A stretch of 64,000 bases of DNA from Sulfolobus sp. A20 (GCF_001719125.1 NZ_CP017006.1:1848384-1912383); one strand, 5' to 3'; positions 9,833 through 19,726 are shown, numbered from the stretch's first letter. A program made the numbers and translations. Notes: generated by a model not told the origin, from the letters alone.

Positions 9833-12225
9833 ATGGAAAATCCTTTAATCCGACTTACCCTATATTTACTCATGAAATTAGATAGATATGAGATCTTTCT
9901 CGATTTCGATTTCAAGAATGCAAAGTATAAGGGGATAGAGAAAATTTATTTGGAGAATGACGAACAAGAAGTATTGTCAATTGATGCAGTTGACCTTAAG
10001 ATAAATAGTGTAAAGGTTAATGGGAAGGAGGTAGAATACTCACAATCTGAGAATAAGTTAAACGTTAAATCAGGGAAGTTTTCAGGCGAGCTAGAAATAG
10101 AGTTTGAGGGGATAGTTTCAGACACTCATTTGGTAGGAATATACAAGGCTAAATACGACCAAAGTTATATTGTTACTACTCAGTTTGAGGCTTCTCATGC
10201 TAGGCGTTTTATCCCTTGTTTTGATGTTCCTTATATGAAGGCTAGGTTTAAGTTGTTTGTTAGGGTTGATAGGGGTTTGAAGGTTATTTCTAATATGCCT
10301 ATTGTTAGTTTTAGGGATGATGGTGGTAAGGTTGTTTATGAGTTTGATGAGACTCCTAGGATGTCTACGTATTTGTTATATTTAGGCATTGGTGATTTTG
10401 AGGAGGTTGTTGATAGTAGTGGGGGTGCCTACTATTATTCTTGCAACTACTGAGGGTAAGTCTAAGAGGGGTTATTTCGCAATGAACATTGCTAGGAAGG
10501 TCTTAGATTTCTACGAAAAGTATTTTGAAATACCATACCAACTACCAAAGGTTCACTTAATAGCTGTGCCAGAGTTCGCTTATGGGGGCTATGGAGAATT
10601 GGGGTGCTATTACTTTTAGGGAGACTGCTTTGTTGGCTGATGATTCTTCTTCTTCTCAGCAGAGGTTTAGGGTTGCTGAGGTTGTTGCTCATGAGTTGGC
10701 TCATCAGTGGTTTGGTAATTTGGTTACTCTGTATTGGTGGGATGATCTTTGGCTTAATGAGAGTTTTGCTACTTTCATGAGTCATAAGGCTTTAGCAGAA
10801 TTACACCCAGAGTGGAAGTTCTGGAACTACTTTGTGTTGAGTCAAACTTCTAGGGCTTTAGAGAAGGATTCCTTAACGGCTTCCCATCCTATTAGGTCTG
10901 ATGTTTCTTCTGTTAGTGATGTTGAGCAGATGTTTGATGATATTAGTTATGGTAAGGGTGCTAGTGTTTTGAGGATGTTTGAGTCTTTTGTTGGTGGTGA
11001 GTTTTTTAGGAGGGGTGTTGTTTCTTATCTTAAGTCTTTTTCCTTTTCTAATGCTAGGGGTTTTGATTTTTGGAGTAGTATTTCATCGTCTTATGGTTCA
11101 AACATTAATGATGTAGTATCAGATTGGATAACAAAACAAGGCTACCCAATGTTAAGAGTCAGTGTAACTAATAGAAGCATAATTCTCGAACAGGAAAGAT
11201 TCTCTCTGCTTGGCAATGTTGAAAATTTAATTTACAAGGTCCCTATAACCATGGAAGTGAATGGAAAGAGTATGACTTACCTATTGGATAAGGAGAAGGC
11301 TGTAATCAATATAGATGAGGATATAAGGAGTATTAAGGTTAACCTGGATAAGACAGGTTTCTACAGAGTTCTATACAATACCGATCTCTTCCTTAACGCT
11401 AGACTTTCTGAACTGGATAAGTGGGGAATAATAAACGACTATTGGGCTTTTCTATTAGCTGGGAAAATTAGTTATAATGAGTATGAGAAGATTATCAACA
11501 ACTTCTTTAATGATAGAGAATTTATGGCAGTAAATGAGATCTCTAATCAGTTAAGTACGCTTTACGCTATTAATCCTAGTAAATATGGTGAGATAGCTAA
11601 GAAATTCCACAAGGTTCAATTAAGGAATTGGAGGAATGATAAGACAGACTTAGGAAAGATTACTTACTCTAACATATTATATAGATTAGCATTTATGGAT
11701 GAATACTTCTCATTAGGATTATCAGAGTTGTTTAAGTTTTATGATAATCTTGACGCTGATATGAAGCAAGGAGTTAGTGTGGCATATGCTATTACTTACG
11801 AAGAGAACGCTATGGACGAGTTATTAAGTAGATACAGAAGGGAAAAATTTGATGAAGAGAAGCTAAGGTACTTAACAGCTTTACTACTATTTAGAAAGCC
11901 GTATTTAGTAGTTAATTCTCTCAGTCTAATATTGACCGGGGAGGTCAAAAAACAAGATATGCCGTATGTTATTAGTGTAGTATCGTATAATCCCTATGCT
12001 AGAGAAGCGACTTTCAACTGGATTAAGACTTACTTTAACTTCTTGAGGGAAGCATATAAGGGGACTGGAATATTAGGTAGGAGACTAGGCGAAGCTATAC
12101 CATTAATAGGAATTGGAATTGAAAAGGAGGTTGAGGAGTTCTTTAATAATATAGAGATGCCAGAGGGTTCGAGAGGAATTAAGATGGGATTAGAGATGTT
12201 AAAAGCATATTCAAAGCTGAAGTAA
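9833..12225 (+). pseudogene. M1-family zinc aminopeptidase, interrupted by two +1 frameshifts
   Basis: The three frames join into one ~784-797-aa M1 aminopeptidase (tricorn-factor / leucyl aminopeptidase type). The motifs are GAMENWG at 10582 and HELAHQW with the third zinc ligand in WLNESF (HExxH-x18-E) from 10690. Frame changes fall at GGGGG runs near 10421-10426 and 10583-10588; removing one G from each restores the reading frame and the expected FAYGAMENWG. A second ATG at 9872 (KLDRYEIFLDFDF) fits the family N-terminus better than 9833. Codon usage alternates between T-rich and normal patches from ~10180 to 11090. This may be a true pseudogene, two homopolymer errors or slippage. Confidence 0.85.
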
Positions 12226-12502
12226 TAGCATTATAATATGTTAACAATTTTTATCCTATTAGATTCGTACTGAATATTTAATGTATTAAGTATGTATCTA
12301 CTGCTATCTCATACTCTAGTTCTGATGCTCAGTTAAAAGCACCTCACGTGACCTCTTTCCCACTAGTGGGGCTTTCTTCATATTCCAAACTCAATCTACG
12401 CCCTCATAACGGGATTAGTTAGAAGTGGTCTTAAACTAAATAATCTTAGTTTTTAAATAGAAGAAGAAAATTTTTAATTTTTATTAACATATAAACCCTT
12501 CA
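12226..12502. other. Intergenic region with palindrome
   Basis: No coding frame is seen. The region contains the palindrome CCCACTAGTGGG at 12359-12370. A TATA-like TTTTAATTTTTATT stretch ~25 nt upstream of 12503 could serve the next gene. Confidence 0.5.
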
Positions 12503-13162
12503 ATGGGCTTTATTCCATTCATCTTTATTTTATTGATATTCCCTCACGCTTTTGTGGAGTATCATGTACAAACCTATATAGTCTCTACCAAGTCGTTTGT
12601 TGACAATCTGGTAATCGAAGAGGTAACTGATGTTTACAGTAACGGTACATTTGAGTTTAACATCACAACGGTTTTCTTAAACTTTTCAGAAATATCCTCT
12701 CCCTCAACAATTTTCGATAATCTCACTTGCCCTATGCTATTCTACTACATTCCACATCCAGGTAAGGAAGTAGTAGATAGACAGATCCCATTGACCCTAG
12801 TAAATGAAACGGGGAATTATTACGTTTATGAAGGTGTGAGCTACATAGGTTACGTTGGGTTAAGGTACTATTATTACGTAAATTCGACAGGTGTTCCCTC
12901 AAGGATCGTAATTTATCAAATAGGCGAGAACGGTGAAGTAGTAAGTGTTTCCACCTATACTCTAATTAGTTCAAATTTGATCAATAGTGAAGAGAAAATT
13001 ATTTTACCACCTAATTTAAGACCAGCGAGTGGAATAACATATTTAGGTAATTTATTTCCCTCTTCTCTCACAAATACTATAGGATCTTACATAGTATTAT
13101 TTAATATAATAGCAATACCGATTCTGATAGTTATAAAGAGGAAATTGATGAGAAAGTACTAA
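12503..13162 (+). CDS. Secreted, C-terminally membrane-anchored protein, unknown function
   Basis: This 219-aa protein has a hydrophobic N-terminus (FIPFIFILLIFPHAF), a tyrosine-rich extracellular domain with several N-glycosylation sequons (NGT, NIT, NFS, NLT, NET, NST), a C-terminal helix (SYIVLFNIIAIPILIVI) and a short basic end KRKLMRKY. The topology matches the gene at 8889. No family is recognised, and it is probably a glycosylated surface protein. Confidence 0.7.
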   Translation: MGFIPFIFILLIFPHAFVEYHVQTYIVSTKSFVDNLVIEEVTDVYSNGTFEFNITTVFLNFSEISSPSTIFDNLTCPMLFYYIPHPGKEVVDRQIPLTLVNETGNYYVYEGVSYIGYVGLRYYYYVNSTGVPSRIVIYQIGENGEVVSVSTYTLISSNLINSEEKIILPPNLRPASGITYLGNLFPSSLTNTIGSYIVLFNIIAIPILIVIKRKLMRKY

Positions 13163-13404
13163 CGGGGTGTTACCAGATTTTATTACAGTTTAAAATTCAA
13201 ATACAAAGATAATCTTTAATCCTTAAAATTCTATTTATCTAAGAAATCTGTTAATTTATCATCTCCATGATTACCTCTATAGCATCAAGGTTATATACTA
13301 GAGATTAGCGTGACTATAAAGAGCTTTAGTGAACTTCCCACAATAATAATGCTTAGGGTGAAACTAATTAAAAACTTTAATACTTTATCACAATATTTAT
13401 ATGC

Positions 13405-15696
13405 ATGAATAGGAAAATTCTTATAGAGTTAGCATTAGTTGTTATACTCACAATCATCACGCCTATAATCGCAATTAGAGATGTTGCATTTCACGTTGGC
13501 TTTATATATCAAAGGGATTCCATCCCACCATTTTATTTGAACTCTTGGCAAACAGCTGAGTCTTATTTATCTTTTCCAGCGATAATGGATAACTCCTTAA
13601 TTCCGCTCTTATTACTACTCTACTTCAATGTTATCTCTCCAATGATTTTCTATTGGATCCAGTATCTTCTATTTCCCTTTGCCTTAGCCGTTCCCTCGAT
13701 GTACTGGGCTTCAAGACATTTCATAAAGAAGATATATAATACGAAGATTAAGGAAGATATAGGAAGTAACTACTATAAACTGATATCAGTATCCCTAACA
13801 ACAGCGTTCCTTTACGCAATTACTCCTACTGCGTTTTACTTCAGCCATTGGTCTGATTATGCCGGATTTTACGCGTTTATGCCAGCCTTAATAGCTGGTA
13901 TAGATTACTCTTTGGATAAGAGGAACCCTATACTTCTAGCCTTATTCGAATCCCTGACTACCACGGATCCCAGAGGTTTTGTGTTCACTTTTCTCATAAC
14001 GTTAACTTTCCTATTTCTTAGGTGGAAAGAGTTTAAGACGCTCTTTCTCTCAATACCCTATTATCTGTTGATTAACATTAGGACTTTTATTTTACTATTT
14101 TTCAATTTTAATCAATATAATTCAATAGGGCAAGGAATATCTGAAATACAACTATGGTTAAATTACTATACCTTTCCATTACTTGATTCTTTGAGGGGTT
14201 TAGGACTATTCAGACCGCTGGTTCCCTTTTATCTAGGAAATGCCGAATTAGAGTACATTTTATCCTTTGCAATTATTGAGTTCTCTCTCTTGGGCTATAT
14301 CTTTACGAAGAAAAATAGGTTTAGTAATTACTTCATAGCCCTTTATTTGTTTTTATCCTTCTTCATATCTTCATATTTCGTTTTCTTCAATAAAATAATA
14401 ACCTTAAATATCTCCTACCCCGTATGGGGATATTTGGCTAATACTTGGGCTTACAAATATCTTTGGCTATTTTTACCGACATACATTAGTGAGATGATAT
14501 TATGCCCACTTTTCCTCCTTTTTTCATTAGTAGCTTATAATTTCGTCGTTACTAACAATAAGATAGCCCCATTATTGATAGTATTTGTGACTATCAGTCA
14601 GTTAACGTTTTCCTCTCCTGCAATAATTACTGGAAATTATTTCGGTTGGTACGATCCAGTTAAGATCCCAGAACCGTTAAACCAGGTTGCTCAATACTTA
14701 CTGAAACACTCTCAAGGAAATGTATTAGCCTTTAACATAAGTTACCCATTGCCCAATGAATATTCCCCACCTTTCTCATTAATCTTCAACACTACTAAAA
14801 TAGCCAAAATCTTGAACACACTGGGTGTGGAGTACGTTGTATTACCTGAAAATAATAGTGTTGTTAAGTATTTTGAGAGCCAGGATAATATGAGCCTAGT
14901 ATTTAATAATACATATTACTTAATATTTAGGAACCAAGATTTCACGTATTATTTAAATTCGCCAATATACCTTATATTCAATTATCCAGAAGGTTTACAA
15001 GAAATAATTGATATGAATTTAACCCCAAATGTTTTGCCTCCTTACTTGCTTGTAAACGGGTCATATGTTGGAGGATATATTGGTAATACTACTGCTGATG
15101 AATTAGTGTTTTATGCGATAAAAAACAATATCGCCCCTCTTCATTTTCGTTTAGAGCACCTAGATTTCCCTTCAAATTTCACCGATACTATTGATCTAAA
15201 CGTATATGATATTGGCATAACGAATACTTATGTTAATGCACCCATAATTAGTGTTTCTTCACCATCACTATTGCATAAGGAAATAAAAGAAGGTTATTAC
15301 TACGTGGTGATCTCTTTCGTCTCCTATCCTGGAAGCGGCGATTTCGTTGTAGGAAATGGGACATATAATCTTTCAATTTCAGCTTCCGGAAAGGTTTCGC
15401 TTAACTTCACTTACTTAGGCAAGATGTATTTTAGTAAAAACTTTTACTTGTATTACGTTGGTCATAACATAGCCTATTTCTTGAATATTTGGCTAATCCC
15501 TATAACTATTAAAGGAAGCTACGTGACCAAGAATATAACCACAATTCCTTATCCCTATTCCCCTTTTGGTAGAGTTATACCAAACCAAAATGAATTTAAC
15601 CCTACGACGATAGCTTTGATAACTAACACCTTGTCCTTCTTCCTAGTTATATTCATCTCCTTACTAAATAGGATAAGAGCAAAAAGGTTAACCTAA
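13405..15696 (+). CDS. Large polytopic membrane protein with extracellular C-terminal domain (GT-C/YfhO-like)
   Basis: The protein has 763 aa. Roughly the first 430 residues hold about ten membrane helices with short loops. A ~270-residue beta-rich outer domain with many NxS/T sequons follows, then a final helix and the tail NRIRAKRLT. The layout of many helices, then NTLGVEYVVLPENN and a sugar-binding-like outer domain, recalls GT-C membrane glycosyltransferases and YfhO-type proteins. No catalytic acidic loop motif could be assigned with confidence. The gene stands alone downstream of a surface-protein gene. Confidence 0.65.
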   Translation: MNRKILIELALVVILTIITPIIAIRDVAFHVGFIYQRDSIPPFYLNSWQTAESYLSFPAIMDNSLIPLLLLLYFNVISPMIFYWIQYLLFPFALAVPSMYWASRHFIKKIYNTKIKEDIGSNYYKLISVSLTTAFLYAITPTAFYFSHWSDYAGFYAFMPALIAGIDYSLDKRNPILLALFESLTTTDPRGFVFTFLITLTFLFLRWKEFKTLFLSIPYYLLINIRTFILLFFNFNQYNSIGQGISEIQLWLNYYTFPLLDSLRGLGLFRPLVPFYLGNAELEYILSFAIIEFSLLGYIFTKKNRFSNYFIALYLFLSFFISSYFVFFNKIITLNISYPVWGYLANTWAYKYLWLFLPTYISEMILCPLFLLFSLVAYNFVVTNNKIAPLLIVFVTISQLTFSSPAIITGNYFGWYDPVKIPEPLNQVAQYLLKHSQGNVLAFNISYPLPNEYSPPFSLIFNTTKIAKILNTLGVEYVVLPENNSVVKYFESQDNMSLVFNNTYYLIFRNQDFTYYLNSPIYLIFNYPEGLQEIIDMNLTPNVLPPYLLVNGSYVGGYIGNTTADELVFYAIKNNIAPLHFRLEHLDFPSNFTDTIDLNVYDIGITNTYVNAPIISVSSPSLLHKEIKEGYYYVVISFVSYPGSGDFVVGNGTYNLSISASGKVSLNFTYLGKMYFSKNFYLYYVGHNIAYFLNIWLIPITIKGSYVTKNITTIPYPYSPFGRVIPNQNEFNPTTIALITNTLSFFLVIFISLLNRIRAKRLT

Positions 15697-15749
15697 TTTT
15701 TAACAACATTTTATACGATCATTTAATTTCCGTTAGAGTAATCAGAGAT

Positions 15750-16097
15750 ATGGATAAGTATTTGTTAGCATTGTTAGGAGAAGCAGGAGCTACAGGGCTT
15801 GCTAAAGGGTACTCTATAAGATACTCCTTTTTTAAAGAAGCTTATGAGAATGAGAAAAGGCATTGGGAGTATTTTAAAAGATACAGGAGATCCTTGTTAG
15901 AAGGTCCAATATATGTTATTTTTTTAGTATTGGGAGTACTCACATCACTTTTAGGAATGAGCGCTGTTAAGAAAATGAATGAAATTGTAGAGAAGGGAGC
16001 GATTGACTTTTATGTTAAAAATTTTGATGTTGAAAAAGATGTCGAAATAAAGGAAATATTAAGGGATGAAATGAAACATCTAGAGTACTCTATCTAA
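15750..16097 (+). CDS. Short COQ7-like diiron (ferritin-fold) protein
   Basis: The 115 residues contain the sequential elements of the COQ7/rubrerythrin fold. GEAGATGLAKGY near residue 10 corresponds to the GExGA segment, ENEKRHWEYF is the first ExxH, IVEKGAIDFY supplies a third-helix Glu, and RDEMKHLEY is the second ExxH. A hydrophobic central stretch could attach to the membrane. Sulfolobales make caldariellaquinone-type quinones, not ubiquinone, so a hydroxylation role on another quinone or lipid is possible but inferred. COQ7 proteins are usually longer (170-200 aa). Confidence 0.6.
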   Translation: MDKYLLALLGEAGATGLAKGYSIRYSFFKEAYENEKRHWEYFKRYRRSLLEGPIYVIFLVLGVLTSLLGMSAVKKMNEIVEKGAIDFYVKNFDVEKDVEIKEILRDEMKHLEYSI

Positions 16098-16243
16098 CTT
16101 CCTCACTCCACTAAAGTTCTCTCTGCGGTTCATTGTTTTTCCCCTCTCATTTTAGAGGCAGTCAAGAACCCATCTCAACAATATTAACTTTTAAGAAACT
16201 TTTTCCATCCCCGCCCTGCGAGACTTTCATCACCTTGCAATTT
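16097..16243 (-). repeat. ~140-bp repeat flanking vapBC, left copy (IS-end-like)
   Basis: This aligns along its length with 17036-17172. Both contain, on the plus strand, ACTTCCTCACT, CCCCTCTCATTTTAG, GTCAAGAACCCATCTCAACA and CCCCGCCCTGCGAGACT. Read on the minus strand it ends in AGTGAGGAAGT, like the right ends of TnpB-type elements seen elsewhere in the window. Confidence 0.75.
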
Positions 16244-16277
16244 GTCGTATATACATATAAGTACGACGCGTAAAGTT

Positions 16278-16286
16278 TTTTATATA
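16278..16286 (+). promoter_or_regulatory. TATA box of vapBC
   Basis: TTTTATATA lies 25 nt upstream of the ATG at 16308. This supports leaderless transcription from 16308 and excludes the longer open frame from 16242. Confidence 0.65.
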
Positions 16287-16307
16287 AAAAAGTTAGTGTT
16301 ACTATTG

Positions 16308-16559
16308 ATGCCTGTTATAACTATAAGAATTGATGAAGAGCTTAAGAGAAAAATGGATGAATTAAGTTATATAAATTGGAGCGAGATAATAAGAAGGAGT
16401 ATAATCAATGTAATAGAAGAAGAGGAGAAAAAGAAAAAGAAGAAAGACGTAGAAAGGATAAAAAGAGCTTCATTAAAAGCGGAAGAGTTTTCAAGATATC
16501 TTGAAGGTGAGAGGTCAGAAGAGACAATCAGAGAATGGAGAGATAAAAATTGGGAATAG
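16308..16559 (+). CDS. vapB: VapB-type antitoxin, ribbon-helix-helix
   Basis: This is an 83-aa antitoxin. The N-terminal MPVITIRIDEELKRKMDEL followed by NWSEIIRRSI is a ribbon-helix-helix DNA-binding motif. The C-terminal half is a charged helix (EEEEKKKKKKDVERIK) ending EWRDKNWE, which would wrap the toxin. The start is set by the TATA box at 16278-16286. It overlaps the toxin start, as is usual for VapBC pairs in which the complex represses its own promoter. Confidence 0.85.
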   Translation: MPVITIRIDEELKRKMDELSYINWSEIIRRSIINVIEEEEKKKKKKDVERIKRASLKAEEFSRYLEGERSEETIREWRDKNWE

Positions 16560-16966
16560 TGGACGCTTCAGTAGTTGTCAAATGGTTTGCTAACGAGAAA
16601 TATAGCGACGATGCAAATAGACTGAAGAAGGCATACGTTGAAGGATTAATAGATTTGTCAGCTCCATGTATACTACCTTTTGAAGTAATAAATGCATTAA
16701 AATATACCTATAGTTTAGGTGAACTTGAACTAATTGAAATATCTAAGGTAATTGAAGATTTTCAAATAACATACTATAGTTTATATCACCTTCTCCCTGA
16801 CCTAATAACATTATCACTCAAATACGGAATAACAATATATGACGCGTCATATGTTGCACTAGGTAAAATACTTAATGAAGAAGTTTATACTGCAGATGAA
16901 AAATTATTAAGAAAAGTTAAAGATATGAAATTTGTCAAACATATTACCGATTTTAATTTACCTTAA
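16550..16966 (+). CDS. vapC: VapC-type PIN-domain toxin (RNase)
   Basis: This 138-aa PIN protein has the expected four acidic residues D5 (IVDASVVVKW), E45 (PFEVINA), D98 (IYDASYVAL) and D116 (YTADEKLL), so it should be a Mg-dependent ribonuclease. The start is TTG at 16550, overlapping the end of vapB. Both flanks of the vapBC pair carry copies of one ~140-bp repeat. Confidence 0.88.
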   Translation: MGIVDASVVVKWFANEKYSDDANRLKKAYVEGLIDLSAPCILPFEVINALKYTYSLGELELIEISKVIEDFQITYYSLYHLLPDLITLSLKYGITIYDASYVALGKILNEEVYTADEKLLRKVKDMKFVKHITDFNLP

Positions 16967-17035
16967 ACTAATTCATTGAAAATAAATTACTAACATAAAC
17001 CAATTTTACAAAATGAGTAAAGCCTAACTGAAACT

Positions 17036-17172
17036 GACTTCCTCACTGCAGTAAAGTTCCCTTAGCAGTTCACTGTTTCCCCTCTCATTTTAGGGGAAGT
17101 CAAGAACCCATCTCAACAATATTGACTCTTTTTCTATCCCCGCCCTGCGAGACTCTCATCACCTTACAATTT
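17036..17172 (-). repeat. ~140-bp repeat flanking vapBC, right copy (IS-end-like)
   Basis: This is a direct copy of 16097-16243 with scattered changes, in the same orientation. On the minus strand it ends in GCAGTGAGGAAGTCA. Confidence 0.75.
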
Positions 17173-17591
17173 TACTCCCCGGTTTTACAGTAAATTTCCT
17201 TCGATTCTTCATATCTTTATACCCTAAAGAAGATAGTTATCTATTATTATTTGAAGAAAATGTTAAAATGATACACGAGCTGTATTATCACTTCAATGGT
17301 AGGATAATACCATAATCTTGTCACTGTGTTTTTCCTCTGTTTTCTTTATTTCATACTTTATCATTAACATTACACAACTTTGTATAATGAATTATCAAGA
17401 TTTAGGTTAAAATTAATTTGAAACGCAGGAAATGCACACAGTCTCACTTCTTGACTAAAATAAATAGCGAGGACTTCATTTTTTCACATATTGTCTCATT
17501 TTAAAAAGCTAGGTCTAACATAAAGAGAAAAAGAGTAGTTCACTTAGGGTATGTAAAGGTGTGGAAACAGAGGAAAAATACTGTATTCTCT
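17173..17591. other. Intergenic region, no gene seen
   Basis: These ~420 AT-rich bases have no convincing frame or RNA. The following gene enters from the other side and ends at 17592. Confidence 0.6.
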
Positions 17592-18830
17592 TTAACTTAG
17601 TGTGTCAATTATTCCTATCAATTCGTCCGTATATTCTGTGGTCGACAAAGCTTTTACTCCCATAAATCTAGCAATATCTTGGGTTACCTTCTTTTGCTTT
17701 ATAGATTCCATAATTGCAGTATCTATTAAGTCAGCTGCCTTTTCCCATCCCATAAATCTTAACATTAATTCACCGCCTCTTATTATTCCAGTCGGATTTG
17801 CTACGTTCTTACCAGCATATTTTGGAGCCGTTCCATGTATTGCCTCAAACATTCCTCCTGTATCACCTATATTTGCCCCTCCCAGCATTCCAATGTTTCC
17901 TACTAATGCACCAGCTGCATCTGAAATGTAGTCTCCATTAACATTTGGGGCTAAGATTACGTCGTATTCATCTGGCCTTATAATTATCTGCTGGAACATA
18001 TTATCAGCAATTCTATCGTTTATTATTACTTTTCCCTGGGGTGGGACGCCATTATAGTTCTTGGTCACTTCTTCTTCAGTTACTACGTAATCTCTGAACT
18101 CTTTTGTAGCTACTTCATATGACCATTCCCTAAAGGCCCCTTCTGTATACTTCATCACATTTCCTTTATGCATTATAGTGACTTTTTTCCTTTTGTGTTC
18201 AATAGCATATTTGATAGCCATTCTAGCTATTCTTTGAGTCTTGTATTTACTTATCACTTTAATTCCTATACCGGTATCGTCTTCCACTTCTACATTTAAT
18301 TCATTTCTTAAGAATTGCCTTATCTTCTTCGCTTGTTCACTATCATATGGGTACTCTATTCCTCTGTATAAGTCATCAGTATTTTCTCTGAAGATTATCA
18401 TATCCACTTTATCAGCATTCTTCAATGGACTTTCTATACCAGATATGTACTTCACTGGTCTAATATTTGCGTATAAGTCTAACATAAGCCTAATAGCTAC
18501 GTTAATTGATTTCCAACCTTTACCAATAGGAGTCTCTAGAGGTCCTTTAAGTACAACTCTGTATTTCTGTATAAGATCTTCTGATTCTTTAGGGAATCTG
18601 TTTCCTGTTAATTTCTCTGCTTTTTCTCCAGCTAGAACTTCAACCCATTTTATTTCCCTATCAGAGCCATAAGCCTTACTAACAGCCTTGTTGATTACTT
18701 TAATAGTTGATTGAACTATTTCTGGTCCTATTCCATCTCCTTCTACATATAGCACAATAGGTCTTTTAGGGACTATCCATTTACCGTTTTCAAACTTGAT
18801 TGGTTCTCCATCTTCTGGAATCCTTTGCAT
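17592..18830 (-). CDS. icd: Isocitrate dehydrogenase (NADP+)
   Basis: This 412-aa enzyme oxidatively decarboxylates isocitrate to 2-oxoglutarate in the TCA cycle. Family motifs are VEGDGIGPEIV near the N-terminus, the substrate-binding loop LYANIRPVKY, FRENTDDLYRG, the metal-binding NGDYISDAAG, and the adenine pocket HGTAPKYAGKNVANP. The Lys-Tyr in the last motif is the NADP-type signature. The length is normal. The gene is transcribed divergently from the DUF5591 gene with a ~94-bp shared promoter region. Confidence 0.97.
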   Translation of the reverse strand: MQRIPEDGEPIKFENGKWIVPKRPIVLYVEGDGIGPEIVQSTIKVINKAVSKAYGSDREIKWVEVLAGEKAEKLTGNRFPKESEDLIQKYRVVLKGPLETPIGKGWKSINVAIRLMLDLYANIRPVKYISGIESPLKNADKVDMIIFRENTDDLYRGIEYPYDSEQAKKIRQFLRNELNVEVEDDTGIGIKVISKYKTQRIARMAIKYAIEHKRKKVTIMHKGNVMKYTEGAFREWSYEVATKEFRDYVVTEEEVTKNYNGVPPQGKVIINDRIADNMFQQIIIRPDEYDVILAPNVNGDYISDAAGALVGNIGMLGGANIGDTGGMFEAIHGTAPKYAGKNVANPTGIIRGGELMLRFMGWEKAADLIDTAIMESIKQKKVTQDIARFMGVKALSTTEYTDELIGIIDTLS

Positions 18831-18924
18831 AATATCATAAACTTCGAGGCAAAATTAAAATTAAACGATTAACTTATCAACTGTATTCACGTTTTTAATT
18901 TCCTTTATCCAATCATATAAGGAC

Positions 18925-19491
18925 ATGAATTGCAATGAGTTATATAATTTCTTAAATGTTAAGGAATTTATTGAAATAAAAAAGGAAAAAGATAATGACC
19001 TATTTAATCACCCTGTGGTCAAGAAATGGCATGAGTATTTTATGGAATTTTGGAATTCAGATAAAAAGATAGCTATAATTCTACCATGTACTTCTATTAA
19101 GCCTTACTCTAGGTCAGCTACTCATAGGCTGGCGTATGCGTTGTTAAGGAAATACGATCTTGAGGACGTCGTGCAGGTCTATTCAGTATCTGAGCCCATG
19201 TTGCTAGTCCCCAGGGAGTTAGAGGAGTGCTACCCCTTTAACTCTTACGACTACCCTCCCTCCTTAATGAGCAAAGAGGAAAAAGAAGAGTTTGTAAGAT
19301 TACTAGTTAATCCTTTAATGAAGATATCCAGGCTACATGAAAAGATAGTGGGGATTTTACCTAAGCATCATTATAACGTGGTAAAAAGGGCTAGCGAGTT
19401 ATCCGGGGTTAAAATTGAATTATACCCATATGGGAGGTTAGTGTTTAGGACGATAAGCGAAGTACTTAACTCCCTGTTAAAGCCTGAATGA
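18925..19491 (+). CDS. Archaeosine-synthase-type domain protein (DUF5591)
   Basis: The protein has 188 aa. Residues ~52-68 read PCTSIKPYSRSATH, an exact match to the PC-X3-KPY-X2-S-X2-H motif described for the core of archaeosine synthase ArcS (TgtA2). In ArcS this domain sits with a TGT-like domain and converts preQ0 at tRNA position 15 towards archaeosine. Here it is a stand-alone gene, and a TGT-like protein is encoded 2.4 kb away at 21850-22710. A split ArcS is the simplest reading, but the pair could modify another substrate. Confidence 0.75.
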   Translation: MNCNELYNFLNVKEFIEIKKEKDNDLFNHPVVKKWHEYFMEFWNSDKKIAIILPCTSIKPYSRSATHRLAYALLRKYDLEDVVQVYSVSEPMLLVPRELEECYPFNSYDYPPSLMSKEEKEEFVRLLVNPLMKISRLHEKIVGILPKHHYNVVKRASELSGVKIELYPYGRLVFRTISEVLNSLLKPE

Positions 19492-19504
19492 AAAGGGATG
19501 GCGA

Positions 19505-19634
19505 AGTCTTTAAGTCTAAAAATCATTTCTATGTGCAGATGGGAGGGTTCTCTGAGCCTTCCCGACATATAGACCCGAACCAATAGAGGGAACCAACGAA
19601 ACGCCATTTAGGGCATAGAGGAAGTCAGCAGTGA
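19505..19634 (+). repeat. IS200/605-like right-end sequence without tnpB
   Basis: This resembles 1305-1437: AGATGGGAGGG, TTCTCTGAGCCTTCCCGAC, ACCAACGAAACGCC, TTTAGGGC, then GAGGAAGTCAG at 19620-19630. No transposase gene is attached in this orientation. It begins right at the stop of the DUF5591 gene. Confidence 0.55.
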
Positions 19635-19726
19635 TCTAAAAGCTAATTCTTTTTATAAGAGAAGGTCTACTCGAGATTATTCAAAAAGAGAAAACCTTTT
19701 TTACCTTAAACAACATAGGAAAATTA

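Noticed and set aside
10492..10785. 97-codon minus-strand frame opposite the aminopeptidase
   Set aside because: It is an antisense shadow of the conserved HExxH region.
12300..12420. Possible structured RNA between aminopeptidase and the surface protein
   Set aside because: Apart from a 12-bp palindrome there is no consistent stem set, no C/D boxes at proper spacing and no tRNA features.
16242..16307. Longer VapB start
   Set aside because: It would overlap the promoter and repeat. The TATA box at 16278 sets the start at 16308.
17602..18672. Plus-strand frames opposite icd
   Set aside because: They are shadows of the icd reading frame, with no independent signal.
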